A stretch of 26,196 nt of DNA from positions 1-26,196 of the IMG/VR virus record IMGVR_UViG_3300042898_003591. One strand, given 5' to 3'. Position numbers and translations under genes: made by a program. A model generated the notes under the pieces. The model did not search any database. It was given only the letters and a program-made list of their open reading frames with translations, and was not told the DNA's origin. The stretch comes from a virus. Within the stretch, counting starts at the first letter, position 1; every line of letters starts with the position of its first letter. Below are positions 1-7,745 of this stretch, piece by piece.

Positions 1-143
1 TTAAGCCAACGCGCCGCGTCCAAGTTAGAAGTAGAGTTTTGCATTGCATAAAGTATCTGAGGTAAGCCTAAGTCATAGGCTAAAGATGGTCTGCCTTTCT
101 TAGGCTTAGACTGTCTAAAGGCATCGGTGCTGTTCTGTATCAT
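1..143 (-). CDS. Partial helix-turn-helix-like protein (N-terminal 47 residues)
   Basis: The reading frame opens at the ATG at 143 and is still open at the window edge, so only the first 47 codons are visible. The start is rich in Lys/Arg (KPKKGRP around residues 14-19). It is followed by a helix and an 'NLDAARWL' segment that resembles the first helices of a Fis or resolvase-type helix-turn-helix. Similar N-termini occur in phage DNA-binding proteins and endonucleases, but the domain that would settle this is outside the window. It follows a long AT-rich non-coding stretch and is more GC-rich than its neighbours, which may mean recent acquisition. Function beyond probable DNA binding is not assigned. 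Confidence 0.55.
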   Translation of the reverse strand, partial: MIQNSTDAFRQSKPKKGRPSLAYDLGLPQILYAMQNSTSNLDAARWL

Positions 144-149
144 GGTCTT

Positions 150-572
150 AATAAGAAAAAACTTGAAAATCTAAAAAAATCCGTAATAGCTTCCTTAAAC
201 ACACCTTAACATTTTTTCTGATTTGTACATACAGGTATTCTAATAAAAGTCATTGGGTCTTATTATAATTCACTAATAAATATACTTATTCAAGTATTTT
301 ACTTATACACTTATTTTAACGTTCTTATACGTAATCTGGATTAATGTAAATTTATAAGTATAATATACTTAATCAAGTTCTTTACATGTTCTTATATACT
401 TTAATACTGTAATATATGTATGAGCATATGCTTTAATATGACATGTATATATACTTGAATTATGTATTATATTAAGTCTCTTATATATACTTTTATGCTT
501 ACTGTTCCTTCGGAAGCAGATCCCGGAACATACTGTCCCTGTCAATTAGTTTGTAGTATTGTATACTAACGT
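150..572. repeat. AT-rich non-coding region with degenerate repeats
   Basis: About 420 bases without a convincing gene on either strand. The motif ATACTT(A/T)(A/T)TCAAGT occurs at 282-295 and again at 364-377. Shorter TATATACTT copies lie near 394, 449 and 486. The phrases 'GTTCTTATA' and 'TTTAC' also recur. On the minus strand the repeats read AAGTATATA. Such a block could be a control region, a recombination scar or a replication-associated site; nothing here decides between them. An ATATTTAT motif (276-283) is present upstream of the truncated gene. Confidence 0.5.
503..530 (-). other. Inverted repeat with alternative foldings
   Basis: TGTTCC (503-508) is perfectly complementary to GGAACA (525-530). 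A second pairing, TTCC (505-508) with GGAA (512-515), competes for the same bases. It is a GC-rich island in very AT-rich DNA, about 40-70 nt downstream of the stop of the 78-residue gene. There is no clear U tract, so it is not a textbook terminator; transcript-end processing or attenuation is possible. Confidence 0.35.
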
Positions 573-809
573 TTACTGTTCATACATCATTTCATTATAG
601 TTGTCCATTTCCCATTCCTCTTCCATCGCATTGTAGTCAATAATGGTTTGTTCATCATTCATAACTGGAATTGGATTACCATAATCGTCCCATGTCATTC
701 CTGTTGTGTTGTCTATTTTACTACGTTTGTGTACCATTTTTAATATTACTTCTTCTAATTTATTTAATCGTCTCATTGCTTCCGTAGGTTTCGTTGTAGT
801 ATTGTTCAC
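573..809 (-). CDS. Hypothetical small acidic protein (78 aa)
   Basis: Not recognised. The N-terminal third is basic and helical (around 'RRLNKLEEVILKMV'). The C-terminal half is strongly acidic and rich in Met, Asn, Asp and Glu. As drawn it overlaps the upstream 80-residue gene by 50 bp. Starting at the internal Met12 (ATG at 776) would cut the overlap to 17 bp and is a reasonable alternative. It is the last gene before the long non-coding region, so it probably ends the operon that begins at the promoter near 1277. Confidence 0.6.
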   Translation of the reverse strand: MNNTTTKPTEAMRRLNKLEEVILKMVHKRSKIDNTTGMTWDDYGNPIPVMNDEQTIIDYNAMEEEWEMDNYNEMMYEQ

Positions 810-1002
810 CAGTTATTGGTAGTGTACTTTCAGGATAATCAATTCCATGAACTGTTCCTTTGTTGTATGCAGTTTCAATTCTTTCCTTCTCCATTTCTTT
901 GGCTTGTTCAAGGGCATCATGCGCACCCTTACTGCTTTTACAAGCACCGGGGATTTGTCCAAATAACCACTCAACTGCCGTTTGTTGTTTATTGTTTGTC
1001 AT
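760..1002 (-). CDS. Small phage protein of the 'TAVEWL...EQYYNETY' type (80 aa)
   Basis: The layout is typical of a short protein often seen in phages of Bacteroidota: an N-terminal 'TAVEWLFGQIP', a central helix 'ALEQAKEMEKERIETAYNKG', and a C-terminal 'ITGEQYYNETYG'. The function of that group is unknown to me. The start is unusually well supported: the minus strand reads AGGAGG six bases before the ATG at 1002, a near-perfect Shine-Dalgarno sequence that almost all neighbours lack. It lies 17 bp downstream of the 77-residue gene and overlaps the next gene. Confidence 0.8.
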   Translation of the reverse strand: MTNNKQQTAVEWLFGQIPGACKSSKGAHDALEQAKEMEKERIETAYNKGTVHGIDYPESTLPITGEQYYNETYGSNETIK

Positions 1003-1014
1003 TTGTTGCCTCCT
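1003..1014 (-). promoter_or_regulatory. Strong Shine-Dalgarno sequence
   Basis: The minus strand reads AAAAGGAGGCAACAA directly before the ATG at 1002, giving AGGAGG with a 6-nt spacer. Most genes in this window start behind A/T-rich leaders without such a motif, as expected for Bacteroidota, so this one stands out. Confidence 0.6.
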
Positions 1015-1019
1015 TTTTT

Positions 1020-1253
1020 TTATTTTCTAAAATATACAATTTGATTCAACCTATCCGAATAAATTCCATCTTCATTTTCAAACCTAATGATGTTAGGGCT
1101 ACCGCCAAAAGTTGGATTTTTAATGTCAACGGCAAGTTTCATTTGTTTGCCCAATGCAATAATCTCATCGTTGCTCAAATTGTTTTGAACTGGGATGTTG
1201 ATGTAAGTCACATCTTCTTGGTAACTTTTGATTTTTAGAGTTAAGTTTTTCAT
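1020..1253 (-). CDS. Hypothetical protein (77 aa)
   Basis: Not recognised. The sequence alternates hydrophobic and polar residues at the N-terminus (MKNLTLKIKSY), followed by 'LSNDEIIALGKQMKLAVDI' and a C-terminal 'GIYSDRLNQIVYFRK'. This suggests a small soluble alpha/beta protein; no membrane segment is visible. It is the first gene behind the promoter at 1277-1319 and likely heads a three-gene operon with the two genes downstream. The leader between the -7 box and the ATG is about 23 nt and A/T only. Confidence 0.65.
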   Translation of the reverse strand: MKNLTLKIKSYQEDVTYINIPVQNNLSNDEIIALGKQMKLAVDIKNPTFGGSPNIIRFENEDGIYSDRLNQIVYFRK

Positions 1254-1276
1254 TTTTTATTATTTTTATTATGATA

Positions 1277-1319
1277 TAAAGATAATATCAATACTTCATA
1301 TTTCCAACCAAAATGTTAA
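1277..1319 (-). promoter_or_regulatory. Phage promoter TTAACATTT-N3-TTG-N20-TATCTTTA
   Basis: Read on the minus strand, TTAACATTT (1319-1311) is followed by TGG, TTG (1307-1305), exactly 20 nt, and TATCTTTA (1284-1277). The TTG/TAnnTTTA pair fits the Bacteroidota -33/-7 promoter form, and the upstream box is shared with seven other sites here. It drives the gene starting at 1253. Confidence 0.75.
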
Positions 1320-1323
1320 TAAT

Positions 1324-2097
1324 TTATTTATAAATTTGATTTCTAAAATTACTCATTACCCAATCCATTTTAATATCGTTTATCTCACGAACTTCATCTT
1401 TGATTATTACGTTTAAGTCTTTATCCCATTCACTTCTTTCAAATACACATTCTAAATCTACGGTCTTACCTGATTTAGTTGACTTAATTACCTTAATATT
1501 TTTTAAGCCGTATGCTGTCCATTTAGATGCAAATTCAAACCTATCATTAACATTCCAATCAACGCCGGTGGTCATTAATTCATTGATAATGTTTTGTTTC
1601 TTTTCTTCACTGATAAAATTTTCAATATTTCTTATTTCGCTCTCAGCTTTATACAACTTATCTTTAAGATCATTACATTGATCACTGTCTTTAGACTTAC
1701 TATTAATGACATGTAATATCGATTCTTGATTATAAAGAATTTTTTCAGACAACTTACCAATAAACATCATACGCTTAAATTCAAATTCGTTATCGCATCT
1801 AGTCATATAATAATTTAACTCAACTGATTTTACATTTGAATTTGACCGATAATATGATTCGGTTACTGAGGCAATCTCTTTGTTACCAATCATAAACATA
1901 ATATTCAATACATTCCATTTGCAAGTTTCAATTGAAACGCTTGGATATGATTTTAATTCATCGCTAAATACAATTTCAAATTCCTCAACCTTTTCTTTAG
2001 CTATAATACTTTCAATTTGTTCAATTTGGGTTTTCAACTCATTAACTACGTTAATGGCAACTTCTTTCTGGTCGAGCAACATTTCAATTTTTTTCAT
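1324..2097 (-). CDS. Hypothetical coiled-coil protein (257 aa)
   Basis: Not recognised. Residues 1-38 and about 137-175 are heptad-rich, charged helices likely to form coiled coils. Between them is a beta-rich segment with 'IETCKWNVLNIMFMIGNKEIAS' and paired aromatics. The last 90 residues look like a second alpha/beta domain (from 'TTGVDWNVNDRFEF'). It is monocistronic in appearance, with its own promoter at 2124-2166 and another promoter directly downstream. The product is probably a soluble cytoplasmic protein made soon after infection; that timing is inferred from the promoter class only. Confidence 0.75.
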   Translation of the reverse strand: MKKIEMLLDQKEVAINVVNELKTQIEQIESIIAKEKVEEFEIVFSDELKSYPSVSIETCKWNVLNIMFMIGNKEIASVTESYYRSNSNVKSVELNYYMTRCDNEFEFKRMMFIGKLSEKILYNQESILHVINSKSKDSDQCNDLKDKLYKAESEIRNIENFISEEKKQNIINELMTTGVDWNVNDRFEFASKWTAYGLKNIKVIKSTKSGKTVDLECVFERSEWDKDLNVIIKDEVREINDIKMDWVMSNFRNQIYK

Positions 2098-2123
2098 ATT
2101 TCTTTCTTATTTCTATTATGATA

Positions 2124-2166
2124 TAAAGATAATAGCTTTATTTCAGAAAACCTAGAAAAATGTTAA
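2124..2166 (-). promoter_or_regulatory. Phage promoter TTAACATTT-N3-TAG-N20-TATCTTTA
   Basis: TTAACATTT (2166-2158), TTC, TAG (2154-2152), 20 nt, TATCTTTA (2131-2124) on the minus strand. It lies 27 nt before the ATG at 2097. A weak hairpin GTTAA-AAAAG-TTAAC overlaps the upstream box just after the tRNA-like gene and may contribute to ending the previous transcript. Confidence 0.75.
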
Positions 2167-2182
2167 CTTTTTTAACTTTTAG

Positions 2183-2295
2183 TAGTCAGGACAGGATTCG
2201 AACCTACAAGCCCTGCTCGACAGCGAGGAATGGTTTTAATTAATGTGGGCTTCCTTCCCATTACCGTACTTGCGTGTGCCTTTCGCCACCTGACT
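2183..2295 (-). tRNA. tRNA-like gene, class II, oversized (113 nt), anticodon unclear
   Basis: The ends are clearly tRNA. The 7-bp acceptor stem AGTCAGG/CCTGACT (2295-2289 with 2190-2184) is perfect, with discriminator A at 2183. The T arm has stem GTAGG/CCTGT and loop TTCGAAT (2207-2191). The D arm, with stem GCG/CGC and a GG-containing loop (2286-2272), resembles tRNA-Leu. The middle is about 25 nt too long for a class II tRNA. It offers three helices: AATGG/CCATT (2262-2258 with 2233-2229), CTCG/CGAG (2227-2216) and AAGCCC/GGGCTT (2252-2247 with 2213-2208). No standard 5-bp, 7-nt anticodon arm can be placed. An intron, an unusual variable arm, or a decayed tRNA are the options. CCA is not encoded. 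Confidence 0.6.
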
Positions 2296-2302
2296 AATAT
2301 TA

Positions 2303-3925
<1,623 letters not shown>

Positions 3926-4576
3926 TTATTTTGTTTTATCGTTTAATATTGTTAATGATTTACCTTTATTCCAAGGAGCTTTTCCTTTTTTAGCATCTGA
4001 CATTTTTTTTCTAGTTTCGTCTGATATCCCTTGTTTACCTTTATTCCATGGCACTTGATTTTTATTTGCTTTAGATAAATTCTCAGAGTGTTCTTTAGTT
4101 CGAGGTGGTTTAGGTTTTCCTTTTAATGAATCACTTCGCTTTTGATTAGATTCTATACTCTGTGATTTTCCATACCAAAATCCTTTATCACCACGCTGTG
4201 AGTTGCCTATTTTTTTTCGCGTGTCCTCAGAATGATTAATAACTTGCAATTTTCTAGCAGCTTTAATTTTTTCACAAATTTCAGTTCGATTTGGATTATT
4301 TGTTATATTATCGCCGCCAAAACCACCTTCTCCTATATTATAATAATTTTCAGATACACACGCATTATGTATTGAAATCCAATATTTTTCTCTTTCCGCC
4401 ATATGGTCATCATTTTCACAATATTCTAAAATTTCTTTTTTGAAATTTTCTTTTCCGTATTTTTTTATAGCTTTCACTAAAAGCTTTCCGCTGCCTAGAT
4501 ATTCTGGATTATTATACTTATCTTTTCCAATATATAATTTTCCATTAATAAGATTAGTTGTTTTATAAATTATCAT
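3926..4576 (-). CDS. GIY-YIG homing endonuclease with NUMOD3-type repeats
   Basis: The N-terminal domain has the GIY-YIG signature as IIY (2-4) and YIG (15-17), followed by 'YLGSGKLLVKAIKKYG' and the acidic region 'AEREKYW' that carries the catalytic Glu in this family. The C-terminal half has the DNA-binding NUMOD3 pattern, including 'HSEDTRKKIG' and 'SDETRKKMSDAKKGK', with WNKGK motifs. At 216 residues it matches free-standing phage homing endonucleases such as the Seg group. It sits between a groEL N-terminal remnant and an intact groEL, implying groEL was its target. An ATATTTAT motif at 4590-4597 could give it its own expression. Confidence 0.93.
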   Translation of the reverse strand: MIIYKTTNLINGKLYIGKDKYNNPEYLGSGKLLVKAIKKYGKENFKKEILEYCENDDHMAEREKYWISIHNACVSENYYNIGEGGFGGDNITNNPNRTEICEKIKAARKLQVINHSEDTRKKIGNSQRGDKGFWYGKSQSIESNQKRSDSLKGKPKPPRTKEHSENLSKANKNQVPWNKGKQGISDETRKKMSDAKKGKAPWNKGKSLTILNDKTK

Positions 4577-4589
4577 AATTCTTTTATTA

Positions 4590-4597
4590 ATAAATAT
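4590..4597 (-). promoter_or_regulatory. ATATTTAT motif, possible late promoter
   Basis: The minus strand reads TCATATTTATTAAT 13 nt before the endonuclease ATG. The same motif precedes four probable virion genes in this window. Confidence 0.3.
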
Positions 4598-4601
4598 GAT
4601 A

Positions 4602-4619
4602 ATAGTTACTTTAACCGCA
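4602..4619 (-). pseudogene. Second groEL sequence tract (codons for NAVKVT)
   Basis: Just after the stop of the groEL remnant, the minus strand reads AATGCGGTTAAAGTAACT. In the frame of the endonuclease this encodes NAVKVT, the residues that precede LGPKG in Bacteroidota GroEL. The remnant immediately upstream already ends in DAVKVT (GAC GCA GTA AAA GTT ACG). The two tracts differ at the first base of the D/N codon and otherwise only at third codon positions, so they look like two alleles of the same groEL site placed side by side. Confidence 0.5.
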
Positions 4620-4715
4620 TTAGTGGGTCGTAACTTTTACTGCGTCAGCTAATGCATCTACACCACGTTTCAATCCATCGCGTGCATTTACATTAAAATC
4701 TATTTTCTTTGCCAT
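4620..4715 (-). pseudogene. groEL N-terminal remnant (31 codons)
   Basis: Translation from the ATG at 4715 gives 31 residues. The first 29 (starting MAKKIDFNVNARDGLK, ending DALADAVKVT) are an excellent match to the N-terminus of bacterial, especially Bacteroidota-type, GroEL. The frame then reads Thr-His-stop instead of LGPKGRN. It is the 5' end of a groEL disrupted at the codon where the endonuclease locus begins. It has a start codon behind an A/T-rich leader, so a 31-residue peptide could still be made. It differs from the intact downstream GroEL at about half of its residues, so it is not a simple local duplication. Confidence 0.85.
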
Positions 4716-4734
4716 ATTTTTTACTTTGTTTGTT

Positions 4735-5169
4735 TTAATATACTACGTACTTGTCTAAGTCTTCTAATTCACTATCCCAACTAGTTAATACAAATTTCAA
4801 TTCCAAACGTATGATTTTAGTTTTATTCTCATCACACCATGCCATCGCTACAAATCCACCAGTACTATTTTGAATACCTTCTAACCAATGTTCATCTTTA
4901 TATTCATATAATCTACTAAACGCAGCATCTTTAAGTAATCGATGTGCTTCATTTCTCAATTGATCAATTGTAGGTACGCCAATACCCGCCCACTTCCAAT
5001 CTAAAGCAAACATTGCATTTTGTACTTTAATAAAATCGAACTCATGTATGATATTGTTAATCATAACTTCAGTTGGATCAACTTTAGCTGTTTTAGGTTC
5101 CCCGGCCATTTTATTAAGCAAGGTCCTTAGCGTTTCTAATTCTTTAAAATTTAAATTTTCTGAATTCAT
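4735..5169 (-). CDS. Conserved phage protein (144 aa), function unknown
   Basis: The middle and end have the arrangement of a widespread phage protein of unknown function: 'FDFIKVQNAMFALDWKWAG' followed by 'VPTIDQLRNEAHRLLKDA', a 'GGFVAMAW' strand and 'LELKFVLTSWD'. The first 40 residues are a charged helix without a recognised domain. No membrane segment or nuclease motif is visible. It starts 3 bp after the 90-residue gene, so the two are probably co-transcribed and co-translated. Confidence 0.85.
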   Translation of the reverse strand: MNSENLNFKELETLRTLLNKMAGEPKTAKVDPTEVMINNIIHEFDFIKVQNAMFALDWKWAGIGVPTIDQLRNEAHRLLKDAAFSRLYEYKDEHWLEGIQNSTGGFVAMAWCDENKTKIIRLELKFVLTSWDSELEDLDKYVVY

Positions 5170-5172
5170 AAC

Positions 5173-5445
5173 TTATTTTATTTTAACTAATTCACTAATC
5201 ATTGTTGCTATATTATCAGGCGTGCAACTTGCCATTACATATGTTTCTTTATTGGCCAGTACATCCCAATTATTACCATTCCATTTCATCCAATCATTAT
5301 CATTATTCCAAGCTGCTACCTCAGCTGTTGTTTTTCCTGCATCGCAATAGCTTCGGCCATTAAATTGTACACTGATTGTACATTTATTATCGAATGTCAT
5401 TTGAAATCCATGATGCCAATCATTGTTTTCTGCTTTAAAATTCAT
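5173..5445 (-). CDS. Conserved phage protein (90 aa), function unknown
   Basis: Resembles a short family common in phages and their hosts. It has a 'MTFDNKCTISVQFN' strand pair, a Cys after 'GRSY', 'TAEVAAWN', and a C-terminal helix starting at 'TPDNIATMISEL' that in relatives is the part 'ADxVAxxIAxV'. Rich in Trp and Asn, small and soluble. It is followed after 3 bp by the 144-residue gene; the two families often appear in the same kind of accessory region. Role unknown. Confidence 0.82.
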   Translation of the reverse strand: MNFKAENNDWHHGFQMTFDNKCTISVQFNGRSYCDAGKTTAEVAAWNNDNDWMKWNGNNWDVLANKETYVMASCTPDNIATMISELVKIK

Positions 5446-5475
5446 ATTCTTTCTTGGTTTTTAAACTTTTTTAGA

Positions 5476-5619
5476 CTAGTCCATGTCCTTAGAATTGACA
5501 TACAATCCGGCTTTGATCTTTTGATGTATTTTTTCAATTTTTTGTCGACGACGCCTGGCTCTAATTGATATAATATTAATAACTAGAGCCATAACTACTA
5601 TAATAGCTATGATTATCAT
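5476..5619 (-). CDS. Very small membrane protein (47 aa)
   Basis: Found by reading the gap between annotated genes. The ATG at 5619 opens a 47-residue frame: residues 1-19 are almost purely hydrophobic (MIIIAIIVVMALVINIISI) and are followed by RARRRRQK, then a polar tail ending SKDMD. This is one membrane helix with a strongly basic cytoplasmic flank, so N-out/C-in is likely. Its ATG overlaps the TGA of the preceding 32-residue gene (ATGA), a strong sign of translational coupling. Role unknown; small phage membrane proteins often act in lysis control or superinfection exclusion. Confidence 0.75.
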   Translation of the reverse strand: MIIIAIIVVMALVINIISIRARRRRQKIEKIHQKIKAGLYVNSKDMD

Positions 5620-5714
5620 TTTTGTTTAAATTTACGTTGCAAGTAATTTTTGTTATAGGCCATAACACATAACCATATTAGGCCTATAACCATACACGAA
5701 ACTAATTCTGCCAT
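5616..5714 (-). CDS. Tiny membrane protein (32 aa)
   Basis: The frame opens at the ATG at 5714, which overlaps the TAA of the upstream 66-residue gene as TAATG. It closes with a TGA that overlaps the next ATG. Residues 4-20 (LVSCMVIGLIWLCVMAY) form one hydrophobic helix with two Cys, followed by a basic tail (YLQRKFKQK). Its size alone would not convince, but the precise overlap with both neighbours does. It probably acts in the inner membrane with the 47-residue protein. Confidence 0.65.
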   Translation of the reverse strand: MAELVSCMVIGLIWLCVMAYNKNYLQRKFKQK

Positions 5715-5914
5715 TACTTGTTTTCTAATTTAGCTTTATACTCCGCCCGCATCTTTGCAATTTCTTGTCGCCATGTATCTGGAAATTGTGCTCTAAGTAC
5801 TTCTAACAACGTCGCTGGAACTCGTGCAGCATTACCTTTAGATTTTTTCATGTACTTGTCCATTACATTGAACGCTTTGTCCGACCCGCTTTCGCCTTGA
5901 TAACCTTTTGCCAT
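5714..5914 (-). CDS. Hypothetical basic protein (66 aa)
   Basis: Not recognised by family. The sequence is helical and basic: a Gly/Ser-rich start, 'NVMDKYMKKSKGNAARVP', then 'LLEVLRAQFPDTWRQEIAKMRAEYKAKLENK', a probable amphipathic helix or short coiled coil. It is the first gene of a three-gene coupled set with two tiny membrane proteins, driven by the promoter at 5943-5985. Confidence 0.75.
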   Translation of the reverse strand: MAKGYQGESGSDKAFNVMDKYMKKSKGNAARVPATLLEVLRAQFPDTWRQEIAKMRAEYKAKLENK

Positions 5915-5942
5915 ATTTTATTTTTTATTTCTTATTATGATA

Positions 5943-5985
5943 TAAAGATAATAGCTTTATTTCAGAAAACCTAAAGCTTTTTTAA
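5943..5985 (-). promoter_or_regulatory. Phage promoter, variant upstream box
   Basis: TAG (5973-5971), 20 nt, then TATCTTTA (5950-5943) on the minus strand. The spacer TTTTCTGAAATAAAGCTAT is identical to the promoter at 2124. The upstream box is degraded (TTAAAAAAG instead of TTAACATTT). The -7 box lies 28 nt before the ATG at 5914. Confidence 0.7.
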
Positions 5986-5994
5986 CTTTTTTTG

Positions 5995-6765
5995 TTATAC
6001 TATAACTTTAGGAATAAATTCGTTATTATCATGAACTAAATAACCATTTGATTCCAATGCATCGATCATGTAATACTTTTCGCCCATAGACTTTTTAGAT
6101 GCGTTAACAGAATCAAATATACTTTTTACACCTGTATGTCCTACGATTTGAATTACTTGTTTCTTTAGACTAGTATCTTTATTTGCTGTTAGTAATGATG
6201 CAGGTCTAATCCAAATAGGAGTTTGATATACATTATCACCATATGGATCCCAGCCATCAAATTCAAAAATATTAGGTTTAGATATAAAGTAATCATTAAT
6301 CAAATCAACTACATATCGTACTCCTTCTAAATTATCACAATGCCATCCATATGCGGATTCATCTTTTGATTTACCAAATTTGTTTTCTAACCAAATCCAA
6401 CTGATCCCGGCGTGACTACATAATATGTTATTATGTAAATGAGCCATTTGCATATGTTCTAGGTTTTCTTGAATTGCTTCTTTGAACTGCCAAGCCAACG
6501 CTGACTGGTAACCTGAATATCCTATACCGGTGTAACCTGGCATATAATGATAATCATGATTACCAAAAAGCAATACTACTTCTTTATCAGAACTCTTTTT
6601 AAACTCTACAATTTCTTTAAAGTTATGCAATTGTATTACGCCTGATATATCAAAACTATCAAAGTAATCTCCTACGAATACAAACTTATCAGCATCTGAT
6701 TCAGTTTCAACGATTTGTTTCCATGTATCTCTTCCATGAATGTCTCCTATAAATACTGTTTTCAT
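5995..6765 (-). CDS. Calcineurin-like metallophosphoesterase (256 aa)
   Basis: All signature motifs of the binuclear metal phosphoesterases are present in order: GDIHGR (7-12), GDYFDS (32-37), GNHDYH (68-73), 'CSHAGIS' and 'VGHTGVKS' further on. The pattern is close to the Ser/Thr phosphatase or diadenosine tetraphosphatase type, which hydrolyse phosphomonoesters or dinucleotides in the cytoplasm. The substrate cannot be read from the sequence. It starts 1 bp after the 206-residue gene, so they are co-translated. A second, unrelated-looking member of the superfamily is encoded at 11328. Confidence 0.92.
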   Translation of the reverse strand: MKTVFIGDIHGRDTWKQIVETESDADKFVFVGDYFDSFDISGVIQLHNFKEIVEFKKSSDKEVVLLFGNHDYHYMPGYTGIGYSGYQSALAWQFKEAIQENLEHMQMAHLHNNILCSHAGISWIWLENKFGKSKDESAYGWHCDNLEGVRYVVDLINDYFISKPNIFEFDGWDPYGDNVYQTPIWIRPASLLTANKDTSLKKQVIQIVGHTGVKSIFDSVNASKKSMGEKYYMIDALESNGYLVHDNNEFIPKVIV

Positions 6766-6766
6766 A

Positions 6767-7387
6767 TTATTTGTTGTCGTTATCGTCTTCTAATTTATTT
6801 AAATGTTCCCAAAGGACATTTGAACTTTGCCAAGTTTCTTTAAACTCAGGCTCATATGTTTTAATTTGATCTATTAGATCTTCTCGGTAACCTACATCAT
6901 ACGTATGTTTTTCTATAGCATACGCTAATTCATTTAAATGCTTTGGCCCGGTTAAACTAATTCTTAAATCATAGTTATGCCATTTAGTTTTATAGTCCCA
7001 TAAAAAGACTCCGTTGGTTATCCTGTTATGTAATTGATTAAGAAATCTATTTCTAACTCGTACGATTGAATTATCATTACCAAATAAATGCAAGAACCGT
7101 AAAAACCATTTAGGACACCATCCTGGTCTAGCTTCACCATCCATCGCTATTACTAATGCATGTAACATGGTCTTTTCATCACTATAAGGTACCGATCCTA
7201 AATACGAATACTTTTCACTAAATGATTTAGGAAAGAAAATAGATCTGATATGATCCATTGTAATGTTTTGCGTATGAATCATACCTTTCTTCCTTCCTTT
7301 CCAAAACAATATACCATACTTGATATTATCTAACCGCTGTTCAAATGTCGGCGGCGTATAAAATTTACTATTTTTATTTATTTTCAT
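6767..7387 (-). CDS. Conserved phage protein (206 aa), function unknown
   Basis: The central segment 'ARPGWCPKWFLRFLHLFGNDNSIVRVRN' and the later 'WDYKTKWHNYDLRI' form a recognisable pattern of a phage protein of unknown function that I have met only as hypothetical. It is rich in aromatic and basic residues, with no signal peptide or membrane helix. The C-terminus is very acidic. It lies between the 88-residue gene and the phosphoesterase in one run (8 bp and 1 bp gaps), so it belongs to the operon started at 7667. Confidence 0.8.
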   Translation of the reverse strand: MKINKNSKFYTPPTFEQRLDNIKYGILFWKGRKKGMIHTQNITMDHIRSIFFPKSFSEKYSYLGSVPYSDEKTMLHALVIAMDGEARPGWCPKWFLRFLHLFGNDNSIVRVRNRFLNQLHNRITNGVFLWDYKTKWHNYDLRISLTGPKHLNELAYAIEKHTYDVGYREDLIDQIKTYEPEFKETWQSSNVLWEHLNKLEDDNDNK

Positions 7388-7395
7388 AATTGTTA

Positions 7396-7662
7396 TTAAT
7401 CTTGATATGGTTCATATTCATATTCATCAACTATCATTAAAGTTGATATATTACATTCCATTTCGCGGAAGAGATCAGGCATCATAACGTTTTTGATGTC
7501 ATTGGTTTTAAACCATACTCTACCATATTCATCATGATGGCATGTACATATATTAATAATTAATGCTAGTGATGGTTTGCAAATTACAAAATTGCAATAA
7601 TCAAGTACTTTGTCTTTCAACATGTAATTTCCATTTTCTAATTTCATATTTTTTATTTCCAT
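7396..7662 (-). CDS. Hypothetical protein (88 aa), possibly from a leaderless mRNA
   Basis: Not recognised. Short strands and helices with several Cys (DYCNFVICK, CTCHH) and a very acidic C-terminus; the Cys/His cluster CTCHHDEYG could bind a metal, but this is speculative. The -7 box of its promoter ends at 7667, only 4 nt before the ATG at 7662. This matches four other genes here whose ATG directly follows the promoter, so a leaderless message with this start is likely. The alternative Met6 (ATG at 7647) would give a normal 19-nt leader. Confidence 0.7.
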   Translation of the reverse strand: MEIKNMKLENGNYMLKDKVLDYCNFVICKPSLALIINICTCHHDEYGRVWFKTNDIKNVMMPDLFREMECNISTLMIVDEYEYEPYQD

Positions 7663-7666
7663 ATCA

Positions 7667-7709
7667 TAAAGATAATATCAATTATTCAAATAAACAAGAT
7701 AAATGTTAA
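7667..7709 (-). promoter_or_regulatory. Phage promoter TTAACATTT-N3-TTG-N20-TATCTTTA
   Basis: TTAACATTT (7709-7701), ATC, TTG (7697-7695), 20 nt, TATCTTTA (7674-7667) on the minus strand. The -7 box ends 4 nt before the first in-frame ATG, so the predicted transcript start is at or next to the start codon. Confidence 0.75.
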
Positions 7710-7718
7710 AAAAGTTTC

Positions 7719-7745
7719 AATAAAAGTAGTAGAGCTACTCACTAC
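7719..7745 (-). terminator. Intrinsic terminator
   Basis: On the minus strand GTAGTGAG (7745-7738) pairs with CTC and ACTAC (7734-7726) around a 3-nt TAG loop with one bulged U, followed by TTTTATT. The hairpin overlaps the stop codon of the 78-residue gene and lies just ahead of the next promoter, separating two transcription units. Confidence 0.7.

Noticed and set aside
816-1238. 140-residue plus-strand hydrophobic frame
   Set aside because: It runs across two minus-strand genes with better start signals (including a strong Shine-Dalgarno) and across the gap between them.
2183-2295. tmRNA
   Set aside because: The tRNA-like ends resemble those of tmRNA, but the whole element is only 113 nt, with no room for a tag reading frame and the usual pseudoknots.
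3926-4715. Group I intron in groEL with the GIY-YIG gene inside
   Set aside because: The downstream groEL has its own complete and different N-terminus and start codon, so splicing the remnant to it would not restore a chaperonin; no conserved intron core was recognised.
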